Source: an uncultured Alphaproteobacteria bacterium
GTDB lineage: Bacteria > Pseudomonadota > Alphaproteobacteria > Rs-D84
Reading direction: 5' to 3'
Assembly (NCBI GenBank): GCA_946188105.1
Contig: CAMHTQ010000003.1
Coordinates: forward strand, 62,001 to 126,000
Length of the DNA: 64,000 bases
The notes below the pieces were generated by a model, which worked only from the letters and a program-made list of their open reading frames with translations, had not been told where the DNA came from and ran no database searches. A program made the position numbers and the translations under genes. Shown one piece after another: positions 38,882-49,220 of the stretch (position 1 is the first letter of the stretch; each line of letters opens with the position of its first letter).

Positions 38882-41152
38882 ATGAAAAATAAACTTTCTG
38901 TATTATCTTTTTTGGGTGTTTTTGGGGTTGTCGTCCCAGGGTTTGCCGCAACAGTTTCCCGAATTGATGTTAATGGCACAAAACGTATGGATGCTGAATC
39001 CGTTCGCATTTTGGCAGATGTCAAAGTTGGCGATAATGTTACTGCGGCACGCACAAATGAAATTACAAAAAAATTACAAGACAGTGGTTATTTTTCAAAT
39101 ATAAATGTGTCTTTGGTTGGCAGTGTGTTAAAAATTGATTTAACTGAATCCCCCATTGTTTCTATGGTGACTGTCGAGGGTAATGACGAGGTTTCTACGG
39201 ACGATTTGAAAAAAGAAATCAAATTAAAAGAACGTTCTGCGTATGATGAAACTGTTATTGGTGCCGATATGCAACGGTTGTTGACGGTGTACCAGCGCAA
39301 AGGTTTTTTTGGAACAAAAATAAATCCTAAAAAAATCGAGTTGGAAAACAATCGTGTGAATGTTGTTTATGAAATTTCCGAAGGGCATCCAACATATATT
39401 TCTGATATTGATTTTTCAGGCAATGAACATTTCAGCAGCCGGACTTTGCGTCATGAAATATTATCTCGCGAACATGCGTGGTGGCGTTTTATGACCCAGT
39501 TTGATGTTTTTGACGAGGATAGAATTCAATACGACCAACAATTAATTCGCCAATTTTATATGCGTAATGGTTATATTGATGCGAATGTTGTAAATGCGGT
39601 TGGTAAATTTACCCCAACACGAGAATATTATTCTGTAACTTTTAATATTGTCGAGGGTGAAAAATACAAATTTGGCGAAATAACATTGGATAATCCCTTT
39701 CCGGACATTCCTGATTCTGAATTATATGATGTTATAAAATTCGAGGCCGGTGATACATATAATATCGACAAGGTTGATGAAACAATTTCTGCATTGCGTG
39801 GTGCCGTTGCAGATTATGGTTATGCGTTTATCAATGTTGATCCTATTCCAGTCAAAGATGATGCCAACAGAACCGTTGCTTTGCAATTCAAAATCGAAAA
39901 AACAAATCGTATTTATTTGAATTCTATCAATATTTTGGGAAACGTTCGCACTTTTGATAGTGTTATTGAACACTCTTTGCCAATGCGTGAAGGCGATCCT
40001 TTTTCATTACAAACAATTGAAGAAGGTCGTCAGAATTTGATGCATACCAGATACTTTAAAAATGTCCAAATGGTTCCGACAAAAATTGCCGATGCAAATA
40101 TGATGAATTTGGATATTAAATTAGAAGAACAACCAACTGGCGAATTGTCTGGGGGTGTGGGTTGGTCAAATATAAACGGATTTATGGTTGATGCCGGTAT
40201 TACCGAAAGTAACTTTATGGGACGCGGTCAAATTGTCCAAATTAAAGGTTCACTGGCCCAGTATCAAAAGCAGGCATTATTCAGTTTCACAGAACCATAT
40301 TTGTTTAATCGTGCATTGTCTGGGGGATTTGATGTCGCATACACAATGTATGATTACGAAGGGTTAACTGGATTTGACTATAACCGTGATTCTTTGACGG
40401 TGTCTGGACGTTTGGGATGGAAATTGACAGATCATTGGTCACAAAGTATGCGTTTGTCTGCGGCATTCGATCAAAACAGCGACCCACAACAAGGTTCCGG
40501 TATGGTCGAGGCACGTTTGTATTCTTTGGGAACATCTTTCCGTTATTATAATCTGGATACAAATTTTGAACAAAACACACATACCGGTGTTGTTGGTAAT
40601 TTGGGTGTAACATATACTGGATTCGGCGGAACAACAACATATATGCGTTATTCTGGGGATGTAACCGCAATGGTGAAATTCTGGGACGACAGATGGCAAT
40701 TAAAAACATCTATCGAGGGTGGTTATTTGCAATCATTAGAGGACAGTTATATTCCACGTGTTTATCGTTATTTCTTGGGCGGCGAAACATTACGTGGATT
40801 TGATGTCGCAGGTGTTGGACGTATTGGTAAAAATTCCTATTCTTTGGGTGGTTTATGGAAGGTTAACGGTTCAACCCAATTAAATTTCCCTGTGTTTATT
40901 CCTGATGAATATCAGGTCAAAGGGTTTGTGTTCACTGATTATGGTATTTTGGGCGATCCAGATATTCCAGCCGGCCAAGAACATGCGGCTTATTTGAAAT
41001 TGATTGGTTCTGGGTGGCGGTCATCTGCTGGATTTGGTGTGTATTGGAATACCCCAATGGGTCCAATGAATTTCAGTTGGGGTTGGCCATTAAAGATTGA
41101 TAAAAACGATAGAGAGAGAAGATTTTTGTTATCTTTCGAGACACAATTTTAA
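38882..41152 (+). CDS. bamA: Outer membrane protein assembly factor BamA
   Basis: 756 aa; POTRA repeats, C-terminal barrel with YFLGGETLRGFD and terminal LLSFETQF. Confidence 0.96.
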   Translation: MKNKLSVLSFLGVFGVVVPGFAATVSRIDVNGTKRMDAESVRILADVKVGDNVTAARTNEITKKLQDSGYFSNINVSLVGSVLKIDLTESPIVSMVTVEGNDEVSTDDLKKEIKLKERSAYDETVIGADMQRLLTVYQRKGFFGTKINPKKIELENNRVNVVYEISEGHPTYISDIDFSGNEHFSSRTLRHEILSREHAWWRFMTQFDVFDEDRIQYDQQLIRQFYMRNGYIDANVVNAVGKFTPTREYYSVTFNIVEGEKYKFGEITLDNPFPDIPDSELYDVIKFEAGDTYNIDKVDETISALRGAVADYGYAFINVDPIPVKDDANRTVALQFKIEKTNRIYLNSINILGNVRTFDSVIEHSLPMREGDPFSLQTIEEGRQNLMHTRYFKNVQMVPTKIADANMMNLDIKLEEQPTGELSGGVGWSNINGFMVDAGITESNFMGRGQIVQIKGSLAQYQKQALFSFTEPYLFNRALSGGFDVAYTMYDYEGLTGFDYNRDSLTVSGRLGWKLTDHWSQSMRLSAAFDQNSDPQQGSGMVEARLYSLGTSFRYYNLDTNFEQNTHTGVVGNLGVTYTGFGGTTTYMRYSGDVTAMVKFWDDRWQLKTSIEGGYLQSLEDSYIPRVYRYFLGGETLRGFDVAGVGRIGKNSYSLGGLWKVNGSTQLNFPVFIPDEYQVKGFVFTDYGILGDPDIPAGQEHAAYLKLIGSGWRSSAGFGVYWNTPMGPMNFSWGWPLKIDKNDRERRFLLSFETQF

Positions 41153-41219
41153 ATATTATGTCTTGACGGAATCTATGAATTTTTTTAATAATAAAATTGT
41201 ATAAATGGGGGAAAGGATT

Positions 41220-41366
41220 ATGAAGAAAATTATACTTGGATTTTTCGTTGCTTTGGTGTTGGCCGGCTGTGGTCAGGTTTATGATCGTGAACCTGTGGGT
41301 GTGGGCTATGACAACAACGAATTGAAATTGAGTCCTTGTGCTTGCATCATGGTATATCAAGCATAA
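41220..41366 (+). CDS. Small lipoprotein, 48 aa
   Basis: MKKIILGFFVALVLAGCGQVYDREPVGVGYDNNELKLSPCACIMVYQA*; GGGGGAAAGG upstream; below the ORF-track length cutoff. Confidence 0.65.
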   Translation: MKKIILGFFVALVLAGCGQVYDREPVGVGYDNNELKLSPCACIMVYQA

Positions 41367-41395
41367 TCCGCCACATACAATAATGGGGGATTGCA

Positions 41396-42085
41396 TTGAA
41401 GTATCCAGACGATTTTAATACACCTGCATTTCCCGCAGGAAAATTTGTCGCTGTATCCAGATTCATGGCAACGGCCATTATGGTGGTATTTTTTCTTATA
41501 ATTTGTGCGTGTGGCTTGCTTTATTGGGTGAAAAAGACCCAAGACGTCAGTCCTTTTTTGATTTCTATTGCACCAAATGGTGAACGTTGGGTAATGGTGT
41601 CACATGACAATCATAAAACTGAAATTCCGGCATATTATGTTTTGCAAGAATCTATGTTGAATAAATTTGCACGGAATTGGTTTACTATTTCTGAAAACAT
41701 GTTCCAAAACTTGGCGGTTTGGTCGGATGAATGTGGTCGTGAATCCGAAGAATGTACCAGCAACACGTTATCTGGGGGCGACACATGTGCAATTTATTGT
41801 GCGTCTGACACTATGGTTTTTGATGATTTCAAACGAACTGTATTGCCCATATATTCAAAATTAGAATCTGACGAAGGGGAAGTATGGACTGTGGAATCAG
41901 TATCTATTAAACCGGTGGATACTATTGGTAAATTTGGTGGTGTGTGGAAATTAAATGTTTTGGTCAGAACCAATTCTCGTGTTTTGAATTTCTTTGGTTA
42001 TGCCCAAACTGCATACAGCCAAAGTACATATCCAAAAACAATGGGATATTATGTTGCAGGCTTTAACATGTACAGGATGAACTAA
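41396..42085 (+). CDS. Single-TM protein, possibly VirB8-like
   Basis: 229 aa; short cytosolic N-terminus, one TM, extracytoplasmic domain; stop/start overlap with the next gene. Confidence 0.5.
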   Translation: MKYPDDFNTPAFPAGKFVAVSRFMATAIMVVFFLIICACGLLYWVKKTQDVSPFLISIAPNGERWVMVSHDNHKTEIPAYYVLQESMLNKFARNWFTISENMFQNLAVWSDECGRESEECTSNTLSGGDTCAIYCASDTMVFDDFKRTVLPIYSKLESDEGEVWTVESVSIKPVDTIGKFGGVWKLNVLVRTNSRVLNFFGYAQTAYSQSTYPKTMGYYVAGFNMYRMN

Positions 42086-42741
42086 TGAAAAAAATGACAT
42101 TTATGTTTAGCGGAATCTTGTTGCTGGTTACCATGCTGGGCCTGTTGTTCTTTGTTGGTGCAATTTATGATGCCGAAAAAAAACAAAAAATAGAAACTTT
42201 CTTTTTTGAACCGATTGAGGCATCTCGTGATCGTATTAAAACACCGATATCTGCGGATGATATGCCGGACAATTATTTACGCAACATGCTGATTACCAGA
42301 TTTTTAAATGAATATTTTTATGTGATTCCTGATGCTAATAATGCCAAAGCACGTGCGGATTGGCATAATGTTGATGGAACACCAACGGCTTTGGTTGGAT
42401 TGGCTGGACGCAGATCTGTGATTACAAAATGGACCGAGACCGAGGCAAAAAAAATTATAGAATTGGCCGAGGATGGCGCGTTGCGTTTTGTTCATGTTGA
42501 TACAGAAAATATTACAGAATCTGAAAGTGGACATTTGGTTGTACCATATACATTGACCACATGGACCAAGCCAAATGATGTTTTGGCCACGCCCGAGGTT
42601 TGGAGTGGTAATATATATCTGGAGGTTACACGCGATCCTATTCGTGTTCAATCAACTCAAAAAACGTTGGATAGGCTGGAACGCGGTGTGGATCCTGTGG
42701 CGGCATTTTCGTTCCGTATACTGGATGTCATAGAAAATTAG
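42085..42741 (+). CDS. Single-TM protein, possibly VirB8-like
   Basis: 218 aa; one TM and NTF2-like-sized extracytoplasmic domain, same layout as the preceding gene. Confidence 0.5.
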   Translation: MKKMTFMFSGILLLVTMLGLLFFVGAIYDAEKKQKIETFFFEPIEASRDRIKTPISADDMPDNYLRNMLITRFLNEYFYVIPDANNAKARADWHNVDGTPTALVGLAGRRSVITKWTETEAKKIIELAEDGALRFVHVDTENITESESGHLVVPYTLTTWTKPNDVLATPEVWSGNIYLEVTRDPIRVQSTQKTLDRLERGVDPVAAFSFRILDVIEN

Positions 42742-42749
42742 GTAGAAAA

Positions 42750-43586
42750 ATGTTAAAAAAATATTTGTGTCTTTTATTATTGGGGTTTGCGGTATCTTTA
42801 TCGCCCGTAAATGCGTATGCCGATGATGATGACGGTTTTGATTTTATGGAAGATGATGTTTTGGATGATGGTGCAAATGATGATTTCGCATTTGCAGATG
42901 GTGGTGATGATGGTAATGATGCTTTGTTATCTTCGACACCTGTATCATTGAATGACGGTTCGGGACTTGCCAATGTTGCAAATTTTGATATTGCCGGCAT
43001 TATGTTGGGGATGTCTTTTGAAGATGTATATAATTTATATCACAATATCGGCAATCTGTATGCACCACGCAAGAAAAACAGTTTGGTTTATGATATTCCA
43101 CAGGATTGGCAATACAATCTGGATTACGAATGTCGTCAATCTGGGGTGATGCAACCAAACAAAGTGAAAAAATGTATTCGTGGTTTGGCACGCAGACGCG
43201 GATTATTGTATGTTTCTGAAATTCATTTGGAACGCGTCAAAACTGGCGAAACAATTGATGTTTATTTAACCAGTAATGCCACAGACAATATCGTGTATCG
43301 TATTGTTTACACTAATGATGCTGACAAGGTCGAAGGGAATGCCGAACAATTTTCTGATCAACGCGAAAAGAAAATTTTATCATTTTGGAAAATGGTTGTG
43401 AAAAAATATGGCGCACCTAATTCTGGCAACGACACATGGATTACATCAACAAATGCATACGATCCAAAAATGACGGCATATTATGGTTCTTTGGATTTGA
43501 TTGATGAAGGGAAACGCGCAATGGATGTTGCCAATTCTGCACAACATGCTCGTGATAATTTCCGTGCAAAGCCCTACTCTTTCTGA
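42750..43586 (+). CDS. Secreted protein with acidic N-terminus
   Basis: Signal peptide MLKKYLCLLLLGFAVSLSPVNAYA then DDDDGFDFMEDDVLDDGANDD. Confidence 0.7.
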   Translation: MLKKYLCLLLLGFAVSLSPVNAYADDDDGFDFMEDDVLDDGANDDFAFADGGDDGNDALLSSTPVSLNDGSGLANVANFDIAGIMLGMSFEDVYNLYHNIGNLYAPRKKNSLVYDIPQDWQYNLDYECRQSGVMQPNKVKKCIRGLARRRGLLYVSEIHLERVKTGETIDVYLTSNATDNIVYRIVYTNDADKVEGNAEQFSDQREKKILSFWKMVVKKYGAPNSGNDTWITSTNAYDPKMTAYYGSLDLIDEGKRAMDVANSAQHARDNFRAKPYSF

Positions 43587-43927
43587 TGAATACGTATTAC
43601 AAAGGTCTTTTTTCTGAATGGTATGCTCGAATGTTTTTGCGGTTGCATGGGTATAAAATCATAAAAACTCGTTATATAACAGGAAAGCATACAAATCGTG
43701 CTGAAATCGATATTATTGCCAAACGCGGCAATACCCTTGTGTTTGTCGAGGTTAAATCCAGACACGATTTACAATCGGCATGGGATGCAATATTGCCTGG
43801 GCAAATGTCCCGTTTGCGTAATGCCGCAGACACATATTTGGCAAAGAAACATTGGATTGGCAGTGCCCGTTTTGATGTTATTGCTGTTTGCGGATTAAAA
43901 ATCTATTGGGAAAAAAATGCTTTTTAA
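43586..43927 (+). CDS. YraN family (UPF0102) protein
   Basis: 113 aa; GLFSEWYARMFLRLHGYKIIKTRYIT...EIDIIAKRGNTLVFVEVKSR. Confidence 0.9.
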   Translation: MNTYYKGLFSEWYARMFLRLHGYKIIKTRYITGKHTNRAEIDIIAKRGNTLVFVEVKSRHDLQSAWDAILPGQMSRLRNAADTYLAKKHWIGSARFDVIAVCGLKIYWEKNAF

Positions 43928-43988
43928 TTCTTGCATTTATCAATTATGTTGGCTAAGATAGTTTTGCATATCTAATAAAGGAGATATT

Positions 43989-44138
43989 ATGAAAAAAGTA
44001 ATCTTAGCATTGTTTGCTGTTTTAACATTGGCCGCCTGCACAGGTTCTTATAAATCTGGAAATTGCGAATATGACTTCTTGTTACACAAAGATATTTCTA
44101 TTTCCAAATTGATTGGTAATGCAACTGGTGGTTGCTAA
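43989..44138 (+). CDS. Small lipoprotein, 49 aa
   Basis: MKKVILALFAVLTLAACTGSYKSGNCEYDFLLHKDISISKLIGNATGGC*; AAAGGAG upstream; below ORF-track cutoff. Confidence 0.65.
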   Translation: MKKVILALFAVLTLAACTGSYKSGNCEYDFLLHKDISISKLIGNATGGC

Positions 44139-44156
44139 ACCTATAACAGATAAAAA

Positions 44157-44183
44157 AACGGCACCAGATGGTGCTGTTTTTTT
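44157..44183 (+). terminator. Rho-independent terminator
   Basis: AACGGCACCAGATGGTGCTGTTTTTTTT. Confidence 0.65.
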
Positions 44184-44248
44184 TATTATTTATTTGATTT
44201 TTGTATAATATTGGGCTAATCTGATACTAACTGTAAATAGGTGCTGTT

Positions 44249-45136
44249 ATGACATATAAAAAGCCGAAAGTTTCTGTATTAATGCCCGCGTACAATGTTG
44301 AAAAATATGTAGCCGAGGCAATTGAATCCATATTAAATCAAACCTTTACCGATTTTGAATTCATTATTATCAATGATGGCTCGACAGATAACACCGCAAA
44401 AATCATAAAAGAATATGCAAAAAAAGATAAACGAATAAAATTCATAAATCATGCTAAAAATCGTGGCATTGTATCGGTTCGTAATGAATTGTTAGATAAT
44501 GTTGGTGGTGAATATGCCGCATTTCAAGATTCTGATGATATTTCATTAGCAAATCGTTTACAGACCCAAGTGAATTTTCTGGATAAAAACTTGGATGTTT
44601 CTGTGGTTAGTGCTGCATTACAAACATTTCCAAAAAACGAGGTATGGTCAGTAATCGAAAACCCAGGTATTTTGGATTTTTATATTGCGAATCCTGTTCC
44701 TAATGCTGTTGCAATGTTCCGTATTGCTGATATAAACAAATATGGATTACGTTATAATAAAAAATATCAAACTGCCGAGGATTATGATTTTTGGCAGAGA
44801 GTTGTACGTGTTCTGAATATTCGAATTTTACCAGATGTGTTATATTTATACAGAATTTTAGATAACAGTTTATATCATGGTAATGTGGAATTGGCACAAT
44901 GCGAAAGAGAAATTCGTTCTGAAATATTAGATTTTTTGACTCATAATTTATTCTATCGAGCGAAACTTGCCCCTAAATATAATGTTATGTTATTCGGCAT
45001 TATTCCTTTAATTACGGTTAAACGTGAACGTGTTTATTTATTTGGATTTATACCGCTATTAAAAATGCGTAAAATGTGGTGGTGTTTATTTGATATTTTA
45101 CCTGTTTGTAAAATAAAAACCTTTGGGGAAATATAA
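44249..45136 (+). CDS. Glycosyltransferase family 2
   Basis: KVSVLMPAYNVEKYVAEAIESILNQTFTDFEFIIINDGSTDNT. Confidence 0.92.
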   Translation: MTYKKPKVSVLMPAYNVEKYVAEAIESILNQTFTDFEFIIINDGSTDNTAKIIKEYAKKDKRIKFINHAKNRGIVSVRNELLDNVGGEYAAFQDSDDISLANRLQTQVNFLDKNLDVSVVSAALQTFPKNEVWSVIENPGILDFYIANPVPNAVAMFRIADINKYGLRYNKKYQTAEDYDFWQRVVRVLNIRILPDVLYLYRILDNSLYHGNVELAQCEREIRSEILDFLTHNLFYRAKLAPKYNVMLFGIIPLITVKRERVYLFGFIPLLKMRKMWWCLFDILPVCKIKTFGEI

Positions 45137-46251
45137 TGAAAAAATCTTCTGATAAGATTATCAATGTAACCTTTCTTTTGCCACAGATTATTATGGGTGG
45201 GGTGGAAAAGGTTTTGTTACAATACATTATCGGATTGCAAAAAAATGGAATTACCCCTGTGGTAATAAGCAAAACAAAAGTTACAGATCAGTATTTTTTA
45301 GATTTTTTCAGAGATCATAATATTAAATTGATTGATGATATATGCCTTTTTAGGGATCCGCACTTTTTTCTCAAAAAATGGCTTAATAGAATTGGACTGG
45401 TATGCAAATTAAAGTTGTTGTTATTACATTCTGATTTTGTTATCGATTTTGCTAATTGTTTCTTTTCTAGATATATCAAACATATAAAAAAACCAAAAGT
45501 TGGATGGTGTCATGGCAGTATATTAGTGTTTGATATGATGGTAAATTTATACCATTTAAATTTAGAGATATACGATAAAATCGTTTGTTTGACTAAATCT
45601 TGTCAGGATGAAGCCGTAAAAAATTATCCAATGTTTAAGGATAAACTTTTGCACATATATAATCCAATTGATTTGTCCCGCACCGAGCATGGTTCTGCAA
45701 CAACAGATAAAAATCCTTACTTTATTGCGGTTCAAAGATTGCACACAGAAAAAGATGTTAAAACAATTATTGATGCATTTAATATATTTTATAAAAAACA
45801 TCCTGAATATAAAATGCTGGTTGTTGGAAATGGCCCACAATGGCAAGAATTAACAAAATATGCCGAAAATAATGACCATATCATTTTCACCGGTCAAGTT
45901 GATAATCCGTATCCTCTTATTGCTGGTGCCAAGGCATTGGTATTATCTTCGACTATGAATGTTGGCGAAGGATTACCTAATATATTATTAGAGGCACAAA
46001 TTTTAAAAACTTTGGCAATATCATCAGATGTTCCATCGGGGCCACATGAAATTTTATTAGATGGTAAAGCGGGAATATTGTTTAAACCAGGGGATAGTAC
46101 CGAGTTAGCAAAGATTTTTGTTAATGTGGCATCAAATAAATATAACACAAAGCAAATTATCGATAATGCAACAAATGCTTTGAACAGATTTGATGCTGAC
46201 ACTAATGTCAATAAACTGTTAGACTTAATCCATAAAACCTTGAAATTTTAG
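45136..46251 (+). CDS. GT4-type glycosyltransferase
   Basis: GGVEKVLLQY; YFIAVQRLHTEKDVKTIIDAF; SSTMNVGEGLPNILLEAQ. Confidence 0.88.
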   Translation: MKKSSDKIINVTFLLPQIIMGGVEKVLLQYIIGLQKNGITPVVISKTKVTDQYFLDFFRDHNIKLIDDICLFRDPHFFLKKWLNRIGLVCKLKLLLLHSDFVIDFANCFFSRYIKHIKKPKVGWCHGSILVFDMMVNLYHLNLEIYDKIVCLTKSCQDEAVKNYPMFKDKLLHIYNPIDLSRTEHGSATTDKNPYFIAVQRLHTEKDVKTIIDAFNIFYKKHPEYKMLVVGNGPQWQELTKYAENNDHIIFTGQVDNPYPLIAGAKALVLSSTMNVGEGLPNILLEAQILKTLAISSDVPSGPHEILLDGKAGILFKPGDSTELAKIFVNVASNKYNTKQIIDNATNALNRFDADTNVNKLLDLIHKTLKF

Positions 46252-46261
46252 TGGAGATAAT

Positions 46262-47422
46262 ATGAAAAAAATATTTAGATTATTTCGTAATATAATAACT
46301 GTGCGTCCTGTACGTAAATTTTTAAAACGAAAAATCAAAGAATATAAAATAGAAAAGCAATATAAAGGCTTACCTGGTTGGGATGGTAATGTAAAACCAA
46401 AATCCGTTTTGATTTGTGAGCCACATTTTTCGCATGGCGAATGTTTGCCTGGGTGGACAAAGTATTGGCAAGATTTGGGTTATAATGTTGATATAATAAC
46501 ACGACTTTCAAATTATAAAGAAGATCCTTTTTGTAATTACACGAACAAACCGCGTATGTTTGCTGGCAGTCTGGCTATGTTGAAAAAATGGTTGGCTGAT
46601 AAAAACGCAAGAAATTATGAATATATTTTTATATCTACAACTGTTTTGTGGGACGAAGGGGTTTCTGGCAAACATTTTTTGGATTTTTTAGGATTTGTTC
46701 CAAAATGCAAACACGGTTGTTTATTTATAGATCATGCCCCAAATTTATTTTTCAATAAATACAGCGAGCAAACATTAGTTTCGAGTAAAAGAATTTTTGC
46801 TCTATCAAACCTGCCCTATATGGCTCAATTAAATCCACATTATTTTGGTGAGTTTGAACATTTGAATAAAAATTCTAAAACAACATCATTTGTGGCAGTT
46901 GGACGTATGGCCGCACGTAATTATGATTGCATGATTGATGCTGTGCGTAAATTAAAGGAATCTGGCAAAGATTTTATAATTAAAGTCATTGGTAGCGGCA
47001 AAATGGAAATCCCAAATGATTTACAAGATGTGATTGTTCATCTGGGGCGTTTAAATTACAAAGATATGTATGCCGAAATAAATGCTGCTGATTTCATAAT
47101 TGCAGGGTTGGATCCATTTAATTCTGAACATCATCAATATCTGGTTGGATGCACGACTGGGAATTTGCAATTATCTTTTGGTTTTAACAAACCAATGATT
47201 ATAAATGAATTATTTGGAAAACATTACGAATTAGATAATTCTGCCCTGTTTTATAAAAACAATGATATTTATACCGCATTGAAATCGGCTGTTAATATTT
47301 CAGAAAAACAATATAAAAGTTTAACCCAAAATTTAACCAAGTTAGCAAATGCAACATATAAACGTTCTTTGAATAATTTAAGAAATGCTGTAAAATTTAA
47401 CCACGCAAATAACAAGGATTAA
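46262..47422 (+). CDS. Putative glycosyltransferase (GT-B-like)
   Basis: SFVAVGRMAARNYDCMIDAVRKLKESGKDFIIKVIGSGKMEIP. Confidence 0.65.
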   Translation: MKKIFRLFRNIITVRPVRKFLKRKIKEYKIEKQYKGLPGWDGNVKPKSVLICEPHFSHGECLPGWTKYWQDLGYNVDIITRLSNYKEDPFCNYTNKPRMFAGSLAMLKKWLADKNARNYEYIFISTTVLWDEGVSGKHFLDFLGFVPKCKHGCLFIDHAPNLFFNKYSEQTLVSSKRIFALSNLPYMAQLNPHYFGEFEHLNKNSKTTSFVAVGRMAARNYDCMIDAVRKLKESGKDFIIKVIGSGKMEIPNDLQDVIVHLGRLNYKDMYAEINAADFIIAGLDPFNSEHHQYLVGCTTGNLQLSFGFNKPMIINELFGKHYELDNSALFYKNNDIYTALKSAVNISEKQYKSLTQNLTKLANATYKRSLNNLRNAVKFNHANNKD

Positions 47423-47424
47423 AT

Positions 47425-48465
47425 ATGAAACTAGATATACAAAGTGCAAGAAAAATTTATCAAAAAAACAAAAATATCACAAATAAAAAGTCAAAAGCGA
47501 TTCAGCATATACCAATCGTATTTGCCTTTGACGATAATTTTGCTTTACCAGCCACAGTTGCGATAAAAAGTTTGATTGATACAGCAGGAAACAACACCGT
47601 ATATGACGTAATAGTTTTCTATGACAAATTGAAAGCAAAGACAAGGAAAATTTTTGATTTGATATGCCCAATTCGTTGGATTCATGTAGATGCCAATGTA
47701 TTAAAAGATGCACCTGTCGGGGTAAGGGGTATCGCAACATATTATCGATTACTGATGGCGGATTTATTGCCAGAATATGATCGTGTTATATGGTCGGATG
47801 TTGATGTATTGTTCTGTGACGATTTGAGTGAAATATACAATATGGATATGCATGGTGCAGATTGGGGCGGAATTATAGCAGAACAACAAGACGAAAAAAA
47901 TGGTGTGCATTCACATTTCCCAGAAAACAAAAAAGAATATATTTATATGCCAGGTTTTATGATTGCGGACACAAAACAATGGCGTAAAAAAGGAATGTTC
48001 AATCGATTTTTGAAAACAATTCGTGATTTTGGACCACGCCTTAAAATGTTTGATTTAGATGTGTTGAATTTAACGGCGGATAAAATTGCGGCTGTGCCAT
48101 TTGACTATTGTGTGCTTGAACAGATTTGGAATAATATTGATATAACAAAAGCACCCGAATATCCATGGTTAGTAAAAGGTCAAGGACACGATGCGTTGGT
48201 TTCGGCCAAAGAAAATGTAAAGATTATACATTATGCGGGCATGCCTGTAAAAATATGGCTGCGTCCAATACAAGATATCTCTTGGGAATATTTACCGTAT
48301 TTGGTATCATCGCCAATGTTCGATTCGGCATATTGGTTCCCAACATTATCACGCAGAATGCATTCCTATTTATTATGGTTGATAATCAAAATTATGCCGA
48401 TAAAACGGTTCAGGCATAAATTAAAAACAAAACGTAAAAAACTAATTTGTGAGGTAACAAAATGA
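47425..48465 (+). CDS. Glycosyltransferase family 8
   Basis: IPIVFAFDDNFALPATVAIKSLID; YDRVIWSDVDVLFCDDLSEIYNMDM; IHYAG. Confidence 0.88.
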   Translation: MKLDIQSARKIYQKNKNITNKKSKAIQHIPIVFAFDDNFALPATVAIKSLIDTAGNNTVYDVIVFYDKLKAKTRKIFDLICPIRWIHVDANVLKDAPVGVRGIATYYRLLMADLLPEYDRVIWSDVDVLFCDDLSEIYNMDMHGADWGGIIAEQQDEKNGVHSHFPENKKEYIYMPGFMIADTKQWRKKGMFNRFLKTIRDFGPRLKMFDLDVLNLTADKIAAVPFDYCVLEQIWNNIDITKAPEYPWLVKGQGHDALVSAKENVKIIHYAGMPVKIWLRPIQDISWEYLPYLVSSPMFDSAYWFPTLSRRMHSYLLWLIIKIMPIKRFRHKLKTKRKKLICEVTK

Positions 48466-49220
48466 TATCCAGATTTTTAATAAATATGATACCTATCGCA
48501 AAATATCGTAAAATATTATTGCATAAATATTATCCTGAAACCAAACTTGGATTTCGTGTGAATAAAAATACACGTATGTTAATGGTTTGCCCACATCCAG
48601 ATGATGAAATGTTGGGTGCTGGTGGTGTTTTAATAAAATATGCCAAGCATTTTGATTGCATTTGTATGGCGTCTGCGGGTGTTAAAACGCCACAGATTGA
48701 TGCCGAACCACGTGCAGATTTGCGTATCCAAGAATTTAATACGGTTATGGATGCACTGGGGATAAAAAATCGTTGGATTTTCAAAACATTTGGTGTGCCA
48801 CCTATGTGTGACCAAATTGAAAAATATTTTGCCGATTATTGCAAAGTATTGGATTTAAAGAAATATGATTACATATTTTTACCAAATCCACATGATGGTC
48901 ATCCTGAACATTTATATATAACAAATAAATTATTCAAAAAAATAATGCGTCATAATGGATATAATCCAGATGTTCAAATTGTTTTTTACGAAGTTTGGCG
49001 AACAATTTCAATCCCTGATTTCTTTTTTGATATATCCGATGTGGCACAACAAAAATTCAAAATATTGGAATTATATAAATCGCAAAACGGCTGGATAAAT
49101 TATCCGTATCGTGTCGAAGGTTTAAACCGTTATCGCGGAATGCAAGCTGATAATCTAGATTATGCAGAGGCGTTTCTTATAACATACGGGAAAAAATATT
49201 TACGGGGGAAAAATAAATGA
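48462..49220 (+). CDS. PIG-L/LmbE family deacetylase
   Basis: MLMVCPHPDDEMLGAGGVLIKYAKH; LPNPHDGHPEH. Confidence 0.9.
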   Translation: MISRFLINMIPIAKYRKILLHKYYPETKLGFRVNKNTRMLMVCPHPDDEMLGAGGVLIKYAKHFDCICMASAGVKTPQIDAEPRADLRIQEFNTVMDALGIKNRWIFKTFGVPPMCDQIEKYFADYCKVLDLKKYDYIFLPNPHDGHPEHLYITNKLFKKIMRHNGYNPDVQIVFYEVWRTISIPDFFFDISDVAQQKFKILELYKSQNGWINYPYRVEGLNRYRGMQADNLDYAEAFLITYGKKYLRGKNK

